Position numbers and translations under genes: made by a program
The notes under the pieces: model-generated
Database searches by the model: none
What the model was told of the DNA's origin: nothing
What the model saw: only the letters and a program-made list of their open reading frames with translations
Shown here: positions 19,352 through 27,831 of the stretch, in pieces
Numbering within the stretch: position 1 is the stretch's first letter
How the letters are laid out: each line of letters starts with the position of its first letter
Assembly (NCBI RefSeq): GCF_040409795.1
Contig: NZ_CP099571.1
Location: forward strand, 1,178,001 to 1,242,000
Origin: Polynucleobacter sp. MWH-UH19D
GTDB lineage: Bacteria > Pseudomonadota > Gammaproteobacteria > Burkholderiales > Burkholderiaceae
Direction: 5' to 3'
DNA: 64,000 nucleotides

Positions 19352-21705
19352 ACCCCTCCCCCAATATTTTTTGCGATGACTTGCAATGTTTCTTCTTGCT
19401 TTTCTTCTTGTTTTTCTTGATCAGACTCTTCCAAGCTTTCGCCAATAGCGCCACCCTCAACCAACTCTGCGGCATGGCGTAATTGGGCTTGATACAAGGT
19501 GTAGTAAGCACCTTGTGCCTCCATCAACTGCTCGTGAGAACCAATCTCCACGATCTCACCTTTATCAAGTACTACTAGGCGATCAGCCTTTCTCAAGGTA
19601 GAAAGACGATGCGCGATTGCAATAGTTGTGCGACCTTTAACTAGATTATCCAAAGCCCGCTGAATTTCTTTTTCAGTAGTGGTGTCAACTGATGAGGTAG
19701 CCTCATCCAAAATCAAGATACTTGGGTTAATTAGCAATGCTCTTGCAATAGAAATGCGTTGGCGCTCGCCACCAGAGAGCGACTGACCACGCTCACCAAC
19801 TAGAGAGTCGTAGCCAAGTGGTAAGCGCAAAATAAATTCATGCGCATGGGCAGCTCGTGCGGCTTCAATAATTTCTTCGCGAGTTGCATCAGGCTTGCCA
19901 TAGGCAATATTTTCGGCAATCGTTCCAAAGAACAAAAATGGTTCTTGGAGAACCAATCCGATCCGCTTGCGATAGTCTGCAATCCCAATGCTACGAATGT
20001 CCCGCCCATCTAATGCAATAGAACCAGAGCTGACATCATAGAAACGGCAAATCAAGTTCACCAAAGTACTCTTACCTGAGCCGCTATGACCAACCAAACC
20101 AATCATCTCGCCCGGTGCGATCTCTAAGTCAATTCCCTTAGATACGGCGCGATTCCCATAACGAAATCCCACGCCACGCAAAGTAATTCGACCTTGTACA
20201 GACCCCAATGGCGCAGGATTGATTGGCTCGGGAACGCTGGAAACATGATCCAAAATATCAAAGATGCGTTTTGCTCCAGCAGCCGCTTTTTGTGTATGCG
20301 AAACAATGCGGCTCATTGAATCTAAGCGCACATAAAAACGTCCGATGTAAGCCAAGAAGGCAATCAACACGCCAACCGTTACTTTTTGATGGGCTACCTG
20401 CCAAATACCAAAACCCCACACTACCAGCAAACCTGTTTCGGTTAATAAGGTCACCGTAGGAGAAAACAATCCCCAAACACGGTTTACGCGATCATTGATT
20501 TGCAAATTGTGCTTGTTCGAATCAACAAAGCGTTTTAGTTCGCGATCTTCTTGAGCAAATGCTTTGACAACACGAATTCCTGGAATAGTATCGGCCAGGA
20601 TGTTCGTAACCTCAGACCAAATGCGATCAATCTTCTCAAAACCAAAACGCAATTTATCGCGCACTACATGAATCATCCAAACAATAAATGGCAATGGCGC
20701 CAAGGTTACTAAAGCCAACAAAGGATCAATCGAGACTAAGATGGCTGCGGTCATCGTGATCATCAGGACGTCAGTTGCAAAGTCAAGTGCGTAAAGAGAC
20801 AGGAAGACGCAGATACGATCTGTTTCAGCGCCAATGCGAGCAATTAAGTCACCGGTACGTTTGCCGCCAAAGTACTCAAGCGAAAGTTTTAGTAAATGCT
20901 CAAAGGTGGTATTACGCAGATCTGCGCCAATGCGTTCGCTCACCAAAGCGAGCAAGTAAGTCTTCCACCAACCAAGACCCCAAGCCACTATTGCAGCACC
21001 AAATAGCGCCAACAAATACATGCTCGCTAAATGAAAATCAATGGGATTGCCGCGCTCATAAGGAATCAATACATGATCCATTAGCGGCATTGTGAGGTAC
21101 GGCGGAATTAAGGTGGCACCAGTCGATAGCAGTGTTAATACAAACCCAAGCAGCAATTGGTTTTGATAAGGCTTAGCAAAACGCCAAAGCTTAAATAAAG
21201 TCCAAGTCGAAGGTGGTTTATCGTCCTCGGGATCGCATGTGGGACAACTATCCGAGTTTGCAGGTTTAGGACTTAGGCAAACTGGACAAACTTGCTTGTC
21301 ATACTCGGTAAGCTCGCTCTCACTATGCTGACCATCTTTTGTGAGCTTTCTAAATGCCGATTGAAGGCGCAGCACTTGTGGATTAACTGCTAGCGTGTAG
21401 TACCAGACCCTCTTTAAGCTATCAGCCAATTCAAGCTTTAAATGCCCAACACCAGCATGATCTCCATGAACCAATCGCCCTGCCGCATTCACCGTCCACG
21501 ATTCAAAATTCTGACCATCCGTCCAAAGCAAAATCTGATCAGTTAGCAACAAGAGGCTCTTGTTAAAACGCAAACTTGCATCCAAATCAAGCTCTACCCA
21601 TGCCAGCAAAGCCTCTTGCGACTGAATGGGTGATTTTTCACTCCTCAAAATAGCTTGCCAGTAGCTTGGCAAAGCGGGAGCAAAAGGTAGGATTTCTGGC
21701 TTCAT
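19348..21705 (-). CDS. Cyanophycin-associated ABC exporter, fused permease and ATPase
   Basis: Half-transporter of 785 aa. Residues 1-135 form a soluble N-terminal domain not usual for exporters. A zinc-ribbon-like CPVC-x10-CPTC follows at about 140-157. Then comes a six-helix type I exporter membrane domain (about 180-460), then the ATPase domain with Walker A GHSGSGKST, signature LSGGERQ, Walker B ILILDEATSSVD and the H-loop AIAHRLSTL. The tail is Glu/Gln-rich. An ATG at 21705 is preferred over a TTG nine codons upstream. Members of this type accompany cphA genes in betaproteobacteria; the transported substrate is not known. Confidence 0.85.
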   Translation of the reverse strand: MKPEILPFAPALPSYWQAILRSEKSPIQSQEALLAWVELDLDASLRFNKSLLLLTDQILLWTDGQNFESWTVNAAGRLVHGDHAGVGHLKLELADSLKRVWYYTLAVNPQVLRLQSAFRKLTKDGQHSESELTEYDKQVCPVCLSPKPANSDSCPTCDPEDDKPPSTWTLFKLWRFAKPYQNQLLLGFVLTLLSTGATLIPPYLTMPLMDHVLIPYERGNPIDFHLASMYLLALFGAAIVAWGLGWWKTYLLALVSERIGADLRNTTFEHLLKLSLEYFGGKRTGDLIARIGAETDRICVFLSLYALDFATDVLMITMTAAILVSIDPLLALVTLAPLPFIVWMIHVVRDKLRFGFEKIDRIWSEVTNILADTIPGIRVVKAFAQEDRELKRFVDSNKHNLQINDRVNRVWGLFSPTVTLLTETGLLVVWGFGIWQVAHQKVTVGVLIAFLAYIGRFYVRLDSMSRIVSHTQKAAAGAKRIFDILDHVSSVPEPINPAPLGSVQGRITLRGVGFRYGNRAVSKGIDLEIAPGEMIGLVGHSGSGKSTLVNLICRFYDVSSGSIALDGRDIRSIGIADYRKRIGLVLQEPFLFFGTIAENIAYGKPDATREEIIEAARAAHAHEFILRLPLGYDSLVGERGQSLSGGERQRISIARALLINPSILILDEATSSVDTTTEKEIQRALDNLVKGRTTIAIAHRLSTLRKADRLVVLDKGEIVEIGSHEQLMEAQGAYYTLYQAQLRHAAELVEGGAIGESLEESDQEKQEEKQEETLQVIAKNIGGGV

Positions 21706-21908
21706 TAACCCCAAAAGTATAGTGGAGCTCAATTTTTTAGATTTATTGGCTCTGTCAACTTTCAGGGGCAGAAAAGCGTTAAATTGTCGAAATCAGCCTT
21801 TTTATGTATTTTTGCCATTTTTGTGGATTTTCAATAAAACTAGAACTCAAAAACAGCCTGCTCCACCCAAGCTAAAGACCTTGGCCAGGACCCCTTGCTA
21901 GACCATAA

Positions 21909-24101
21909 ATGCCCCAGTTATTAGATAAATCCATTGAAATTCTGAGTGTCAAGCACTTGCGTGGTCCCAATATGTGGACCTACCACCCGGTCATTGAGGT
22001 GTGGATCGATATTGGAGAACTCGAGGACTACCCTTCAAACCTCATTCCAGGTTTTTATGACCGCTTGGTAAAAGCGCTCCCAAGTCTAGTTGAGCATCGT
22101 TGTAGCTATGGTGAAACTGGCGGCTTTCTCAAGCGTGTTGAGGAAGGTACTTGGCCGGCGCACATCATGGAGCACCTCACCCTTGAGCTGCAAAATCTTG
22201 CTGGAATTCCTGGTGGCTTTGGAAAAGCTCGCGATGGGGATCGTCGCGGTGTTTACAAAGTGATGGTGAGCGCGATCAATGAGGAAGTAACCCTCACCGC
22301 TTTAAAGTACGCTCGCGATCTTTATCTGGCACTTGCTCAAGACAATCAAGACTGTATCGCCTTAACCAAAGACATCATTGAAAAGTTACGTGATTTGGGT
22401 GATGACCTACTGCTAGGTCCTAGCACTGCATGTATTGTCAATGCAGCTGAAGAGCGCGGCATTCCCTCCATTCGCCTATCTGAAGGCAACTTAGTTCAAT
22501 TAGGTTATGGAGCAAAGCAACGACGCATTTGGACCGCTGAAACTGATCAAACAAGTGCCATTGCAGAAACTATTTCTCGCGATAAAGATTTAACCAAAAG
22601 TCTTTTGCGAAGCGCTGGGGTTCCAACACCTGATGGTAGAACAGTTACCAGTCCAGACGATGCTTGGGAAGCGGCGCAAGATATTGGCCTACCAGTCGTG
22701 GTCAAACCAATTGATGGAAACCATGGTCGCGGCGTATTTATCAATTTGTATACCCAGCAAGAAATTGAAGCGGCTTATGCCGTAGCAATTGATGAAGGTA
22801 GCGAGGTTTTAGTTGAGCGTCATATTGTTGGAGACGAGCACCGCTTACTAGTCGTAGGCAATAAAGTCGTAGCCGCTGCCAAAGGTGAGACCGTATGGGT
22901 TACCGGCGATGGCAAACACACGGTTCATGAACTTATTCAGATTCAGATTAATTCTGATCCACGCCGTGGCACTGCTGAAGAGCACCCTTTAAATCCAGTC
23001 AGAATTGATTCTGCAGTTGAGTTGGAATTGGCGCGTCAAAAACTCACTGGCGACAGCATTCCCGCGTTAGATCAAAAAGTACTCATTCAAAGTAACGGTA
23101 ATGTTGCATTTGATGTGACCGATTTAGTGCATCCTGATGTTGCGAGCCAAGTTGCACTCGCAGCTCGCGTTGTTGGTCTAGAAATTGCTGGTGTTGACCT
23201 CGTGGCACAAGATATTAGCCGTCCGCTCGCAGAACAAAACGCAGCAATTGTGGAAGTCAATGCCGGCCCTGGTCTATTGATGCACTTAAAGCCTGCAAGT
23301 GGAAAACCGCAACCTGTTGGCAAAGAGATCGCCAATCACCTCTTCCCTCCTGGTGCTGACTTCCGAGTTCCTTTGGTTGGTATCTGCGGACAAAATGGTA
23401 AGACCCCCGTTGCTGAAATGGTGGCGCACTTTTTACGTCTGACCAATGTCTATGTCGGCCTATCTTGTAGCAAAGGATTATTTTTTGGCAATCGCGCTAT
23501 CCCCAACACTAACGGATCGAATTGGGAAAATGCTCGTCGCACATTATTAAACAGAGCTGTCGAAGCGGCTGTTATTGAAAACAATCACTTGTCTATGTTG
23601 ATTGAAGGCTTGGCATATGATCGTTGCCAAGTGGGCGTCGTCCTTAATGTCGACCCCAAAGCCAACTTCCCTCAATACGCAATCTATGACGAAGACCAAG
23701 TCTTTAGTATTGTGCGCACACAAATTGACGTAGTTCTTCCAACTGGTGTTGGTGTACTGAACGCAGATGACGCCATGTGCGTTCAGATGGCTGAATTGTG
23801 TGATGGTGAAGTGATTTTCTTTAGCGAAAATCCAGATTCAGAAGTAATGAAAACCCATCTGCAAAATGGTGGTCGCGCAGTGCTCGTTGGCAAACAACAA
23901 ATCACATTGAAATCAGGTAAGTTAGATCAAAAATCGATCCCAGTACCAAGACATTCTGAATCAAGCAGCACTACGCCTTGGAAGACGATGAATCTAGGCG
24001 CTGCGATTGCGGCTGCTTGGGCTTTGGATATTCCATTTAACGTGATTGAAGCTGGCGCTCAAACCTTTGTGTCAGACACAACAACATTAACAGGGGCTTA
24101 A
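21909..24101 (+). CDS. cphA': Cyanophycin synthetase-like protein, short form (CphA')
   Basis: Protein of 730 aa sharing the CphA order: N domain (about 1-160), ATP-grasp domain (about 160-480) with intact VVVKPIDGNHGRGV and VEVNAGPGLLMHLKP, then a Mur-ligase-like domain. The latter is altered: its P-loop reads GQNGKTPV instead of GTNGKTTT, the segment equal to ETARGGLLREG reads ENNHLSMLIEG, and the C-terminal lobe found in the next gene is missing. The ATP-grasp half, which adds aspartate in CphA, looks functional, whereas the arginine-adding half probably is not. The stop codon abuts the start of cphA, so the two are coupled. Similar cphA/cphA' pairs occur in Cupriavidus. Confidence 0.85.
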   Translation: MPQLLDKSIEILSVKHLRGPNMWTYHPVIEVWIDIGELEDYPSNLIPGFYDRLVKALPSLVEHRCSYGETGGFLKRVEEGTWPAHIMEHLTLELQNLAGIPGGFGKARDGDRRGVYKVMVSAINEEVTLTALKYARDLYLALAQDNQDCIALTKDIIEKLRDLGDDLLLGPSTACIVNAAEERGIPSIRLSEGNLVQLGYGAKQRRIWTAETDQTSAIAETISRDKDLTKSLLRSAGVPTPDGRTVTSPDDAWEAAQDIGLPVVVKPIDGNHGRGVFINLYTQQEIEAAYAVAIDEGSEVLVERHIVGDEHRLLVVGNKVVAAAKGETVWVTGDGKHTVHELIQIQINSDPRRGTAEEHPLNPVRIDSAVELELARQKLTGDSIPALDQKVLIQSNGNVAFDVTDLVHPDVASQVALAARVVGLEIAGVDLVAQDISRPLAEQNAAIVEVNAGPGLLMHLKPASGKPQPVGKEIANHLFPPGADFRVPLVGICGQNGKTPVAEMVAHFLRLTNVYVGLSCSKGLFFGNRAIPNTNGSNWENARRTLLNRAVEAAVIENNHLSMLIEGLAYDRCQVGVVLNVDPKANFPQYAIYDEDQVFSIVRTQIDVVLPTGVGVLNADDAMCVQMAELCDGEVIFFSENPDSEVMKTHLQNGGRAVLVGKQQITLKSGKLDQKSIPVPRHSESSSTTPWKTMNLGAAIAAAWALDIPFNVIEAGAQTFVSDTTTLTGA

Positions 24102-26672
24102 TTGGAAATCACTCGCATTCGCATGCTGCGCGGCCCAAATTTATGGAGTCGCCATACTGCATTAGAAGCCATTGTGACTTGTGATGTCGCTGAGCGCTCT
24201 ATAGATGCCATCCCACAATTTGAGACCAAAATTCGTGAGCGCTTCCCACAACTTGGTAGCATGCGTCGCGGTGGTTTAACTGACACGCTCTCTCTGGCAC
24301 ATGCTCTAGAGCATGCCGCCCTTGGCTTACAAGCCCAGGCAGGTTGTCCTGTAACCTTTAGTCGCACGGTGCAAACAATTGATGAAGGCGTATATCAAGT
24401 AGTTGTTGAATACATTGAAGAAGTTGTTGGGCGTATGGCCTTTGATTTTGCCTTCGCACTGATTCAGGCTACTCTTAATAATGCCCCTTTTGACTTGGCC
24501 GCTGCTTTAGCGGAGCTCGAGGCACTCTATGAAGATGTGCGCTTAGGCCCTAGTACTGGCTCTATTGTGGATGCTGCTGTTCAACGAAACATCCCTTATC
24601 GCCGTATGACTGAAGGTAGCATGGTCCAATTTGGTTGGGGTAGTAAACAAAAACGTATTCAGGCGGCAGAAACCAGCGACACTAGCGCGATTGCCGAAGC
24701 AATTGCTCAGGATAAAGAGCTCACTAAGAACTTACTCGCTGCTGCAGGTGTCTCTGTTCCGATTGGCGAGGTAGTCACTACTGCTGATGATGCATGGCGA
24801 GCCGCACAAAAGATTGGTGGCCCCATTGTTCTCAAGCCAAAAGATGGCAATCAAGGCAAAGGGGTCGTAGCTAACATTCAAACCGAAAAAGAAGTACGCG
24901 CAGGTTTTGAGGTGACACAGGCCTTTGGTCGCGAAACCATCGTTGAGCGTTACCTGCCTGGTGCTGACTATCGCCTTTTGGTTGTGGGTAATCGCTTATC
25001 AGCAGCTGCTCGTCGTGAGCCTGCGCAAGTAGTTGGCGATGGCAAGCACACCGTTGCACAACTTGTAGAAAAAGAAAATCAAAACCCATTGCGTGGTGAT
25101 GGCCATGCTACCGCCCTCACTAAAATTCGCTTTGATGATATTGCTCTAGCCCACCTAGCAAGCAATAAGCTATCACCGGAGTATGTACCCAAAGTAGGCG
25201 AGCGTGTTTTATTGCGCAATAACGCTAACTTAAGTACTGGCGGAACCGCCACCGATGTCACCGATGATGTTCACCCTGATGTTGCCGCAAGCGCAGTTGC
25301 TGCAGCTCAAATGATTGGCCTTGATATTGCTGGCGTCGATATTTTATGTGAGTCAATCTACAAACCTTTAGAGCAACAGGGTGGCGGAATTGTTGAAGTC
25401 AATGCGGCTCCTGGATTGCGTATGCACCTTAAGCCCTCATATGGTAAAGGACGTGCTGTTGGCGAAGACATCATCAATATGATGTTCCCTCCCGGTGAAG
25501 ATGGTCGCATTCCGGTTGTTGCAGTCACCGGGACTAATGGCAAGACAACAACAGTTAGATTGATTTCTCATCTCTTAAGTGAAACAGGCTTACGAGTTGG
25601 TATGACTGGCACCGATGGTGTTTACATCAATCATCGACTGATTGACACTGGCGATTGCAGTGGCCCAAAGAGTGCTCGCAATGTACTCATGCATCCAGAT
25701 GTAGATGCTGCGGTTCTGGAAACTGCTCGTGGCGGCTTACTACGTGAGGGCCTGGGTTTTGATCGCTGCGAAGTTGCGGTCGTTACGAATATTGGTGAAG
25801 GTGATCACTTAGGCTTGAACTACATCACCAGTGTTGAAGATTTAGCTGTTCTCAAACGTGTGATTGTGCAAAACGTTGCCCCAACTGGCGCCGCAGTACT
25901 CAATGCTGCAGACCCTATGGTTGCCAAAATGGGAGATAAATGCTCAGGCCGCGTTATCTTTTTTGCCCAAAATCAACATCACCCTGTTATCACTGCGCAT
26001 CGAGCCAAAAACAAGAAGGTTATTTTCTTTGACGGCACCTATATCGTCGCCTCAAAAGGTTCGCGCGTGATGTACCGCTTCCCTGTCAGTGAAATTCCAT
26101 TGACGCAAAATGGCGTCCTTGGCTTCCAGATAGAAAATGCGATGGCAGCAATTGGGGCTGCGTGGGCGCTTGGATTAGATGCAGAAAAAATTGCGCGGGG
26201 ATTAAACAGTTTTGAGAGTGATCCTAATTCCGTACCAGGTCGCTTTAACCAGTTCAAACATAAAGGCGCCACTGTTATTGCTGACTATGGCCATAACCCG
26301 GATGCGATGCGCGCACTAACGAGCGCAATTGAAGCAATGAAACCCAAAAAGAGCCATGTGGTGATTAGTGGCGCAGGCGATCGACGTGATGAAGACATTC
26401 GCGATCTCACTAGAATTCTTGGCAATGCTTTTGACAATGTCATCCTCTATCAAGACGCCTGTCAGCGCGGCCGAGAAGATGGCGAAGTTCTAAAACTTCT
26501 GCAAGAAGGCTTGGTTGGAGCAACCAGGGCCAAGCAGGTAAAAGAAATTCATGGAGAGTTTTTGGCGATTGATACTGCCTTGAGTGAAGTATCTGAGGGC
26601 GACATCTGTTTAATCTTAATTGATCAGGTGGAAGAGTCATTAGCCTATCTCAAAGAGAAGGTTCAACCCTAG
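24102..26672 (+). CDS. cphA: Cyanophycin synthetase
   Basis: Full-length enzyme of 856 aa that builds multi-L-arginyl-poly-L-aspartate, a nitrogen and carbon reserve, from Asp, Arg and ATP. The N domain (about 1-160) is followed by an ATP-grasp domain with IVLKPKDGNQGKGVV and VEVNAAPGLRMHLKPSYGKG. A complete Mur-ligase domain has VTGTNGKTTTVRLI, LETARGGLLREGLGFDR and DYGHNPDAMRAL. Translation starts at TTG directly after the cphA' stop, with AGGGGC upstream. No cyanophycinase or isoaspartyl dipeptidase is in the window, so breakdown genes lie elsewhere or are absent. A strong terminator follows. Confidence 0.95.
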   Translation: MEITRIRMLRGPNLWSRHTALEAIVTCDVAERSIDAIPQFETKIRERFPQLGSMRRGGLTDTLSLAHALEHAALGLQAQAGCPVTFSRTVQTIDEGVYQVVVEYIEEVVGRMAFDFAFALIQATLNNAPFDLAAALAELEALYEDVRLGPSTGSIVDAAVQRNIPYRRMTEGSMVQFGWGSKQKRIQAAETSDTSAIAEAIAQDKELTKNLLAAAGVSVPIGEVVTTADDAWRAAQKIGGPIVLKPKDGNQGKGVVANIQTEKEVRAGFEVTQAFGRETIVERYLPGADYRLLVVGNRLSAAARREPAQVVGDGKHTVAQLVEKENQNPLRGDGHATALTKIRFDDIALAHLASNKLSPEYVPKVGERVLLRNNANLSTGGTATDVTDDVHPDVAASAVAAAQMIGLDIAGVDILCESIYKPLEQQGGGIVEVNAAPGLRMHLKPSYGKGRAVGEDIINMMFPPGEDGRIPVVAVTGTNGKTTTVRLISHLLSETGLRVGMTGTDGVYINHRLIDTGDCSGPKSARNVLMHPDVDAAVLETARGGLLREGLGFDRCEVAVVTNIGEGDHLGLNYITSVEDLAVLKRVIVQNVAPTGAAVLNAADPMVAKMGDKCSGRVIFFAQNQHHPVITAHRAKNKKVIFFDGTYIVASKGSRVMYRFPVSEIPLTQNGVLGFQIENAMAAIGAAWALGLDAEKIARGLNSFESDPNSVPGRFNQFKHKGATVIADYGHNPDAMRALTSAIEAMKPKKSHVVISGAGDRRDEDIRDLTRILGNAFDNVILYQDACQRGREDGEVLKLLQEGLVGATRAKQVKEIHGEFLAIDTALSEVSEGDICLILIDQVEESLAYLKEKVQP

Positions 26673-26697
26673 AAACCTGAATTAAGCCTTACTCAAT

Positions 26698-26725
26698 AAA
26701 AACCCAATCATCTGATTGGGTTTTT
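26698..26725. terminator. Bidirectional terminator between cphA and fbp
   Basis: AAAAACCCAATCA and TGATTGGGTTTTT are perfect complements around a TC centre (effective loop about 6 nt), with T runs on both strands. It closes two converging genes. Confidence 0.9.
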
Positions 26726-26757
26726 ACTATTGATGCCGGAAAAAACTTGAGTATTAC

Positions 26758-27753
26758 TTAAGCATGGTAATGGCGCAAACGATCAATCTCTTCTTTCGAT
26801 CCCAGCATGACTGAAACGCGCTCATGTAAATCCGTTGGTTGCAAATCCATGATTAAGTCTTTACCGTTTGTAGATGCACCACCCGCCTGCTCCACTAAGA
26901 AGCTCATTGGATTTGCTTCATACATGAGGCGCAATTTGCCTGGCTTATGTGGTTCGCGTTGATCCCATGGGTACATAAATACGCCGCCACGAGAAAGCAC
27001 GCGATGCACATCAGCCACCATTGATGCAATCCAACGCATATTAAAGTCTTTTTCGCGAGCACCACCGACTCCAGCCAAGCACTCCTCAACATAGCGACGC
27101 ACGGGATCTGCCCAATGACGCATATTAGACATATTGATTGCAAACTCTTTAGTTGAATGCGCAATGGTTACGGCATCTTTAATCAATAAGAACTCACCCG
27201 TTACTTTGTTCAGGGTGAACATCACTACGCCATCACCCAAGGTGAGAGCCATCGTAGTTTGAGGTCCATACACTACATACCCAGCAGCAACTTGATGGCG
27301 ACCAGATAATAAGAAGTCAGAAGTTTGTAGCGGCGCTTGTGGATCTTGTTTTTTCAGAATCGAAAAAATTGTGCCAATCGAGACGTTGACATCAATATTG
27401 GATGAGCCATCAAGCGGATCAAATAACAACAGATAGTCGCCTGTGCCTTGAACAGGAACGGGTAATTCCATTTCTTCAGATGCCAAGCCTGCCAATGATT
27501 TGCAACCCTTTACACCTTCAATTAATAAGTCATTGGCAATAATGTCGAGCTTTTGCTGCACTTCACCCTGTACATTCCCCGTTCCAGCAGAACCTAGCAA
27601 GCCAATTAATGCGCCTTGAGCAACCTCATGGCTAAGCGTTGAGCAGGTGGCCACTACAGCAGCTAATAAATCTTGCAAACCATCGGGTATCGCAACCCCT
27701 TTTGGCTTGGCTGTTGCTAAATACTGCTTGAAATTAGTATGGGTAGAGGACAA
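26758..27753 (-). CDS. fbp: Fructose-1,6-bisphosphatase class I
   Basis: Gluconeogenic enzyme of 331 aa hydrolysing fructose-1,6-bisphosphate. The metal and phosphate site [17 protein letters not shown] lies near residue 110, and the C-terminal [20 protein letters not shown] holds the sugar-binding loop. The length fits class I enzymes. The gap to the upstream pepN gene is 78 nt, so the two may share a transcript, although the functions are unrelated. Confidence 0.96.
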   Translation of the reverse strand: MSSTHTNFKQYLATAKPKGVAIPDGLQDLLAAVVATCSTLSHEVAQGALIGLLGSAGTGNVQGEVQQKLDIIANDLLIEGVKGCKSLAGLASEEMELPVPVQGTGDYLLLFDPLDGSSNIDVNVSIGTIFSILKKQDPQAPLQTSDFLLSGRHQVAAGYVVYGPQTTMALTLGDGVVMFTLNKVTGEFLLIKDAVTIAHSTKEFAINMSNMRHWADPVRRYVEECLAGVGGAREKDFNMRWIASMVADVHRVLSRGGVFMYPWDQREPHKPGKLRLMYEANPMSFLVEQAGGASTNGKDLIMDLQPTDLHERVSVMLGSKEEIDRLRHYHA

Positions 27754-27831
27754 AACGATTTCTCCGAAGATTTATTTGGTGCTCAAAATATGAATAAGCT
27801 CTATTTTGCCCTGTAATCCAAAAACTCAAAA

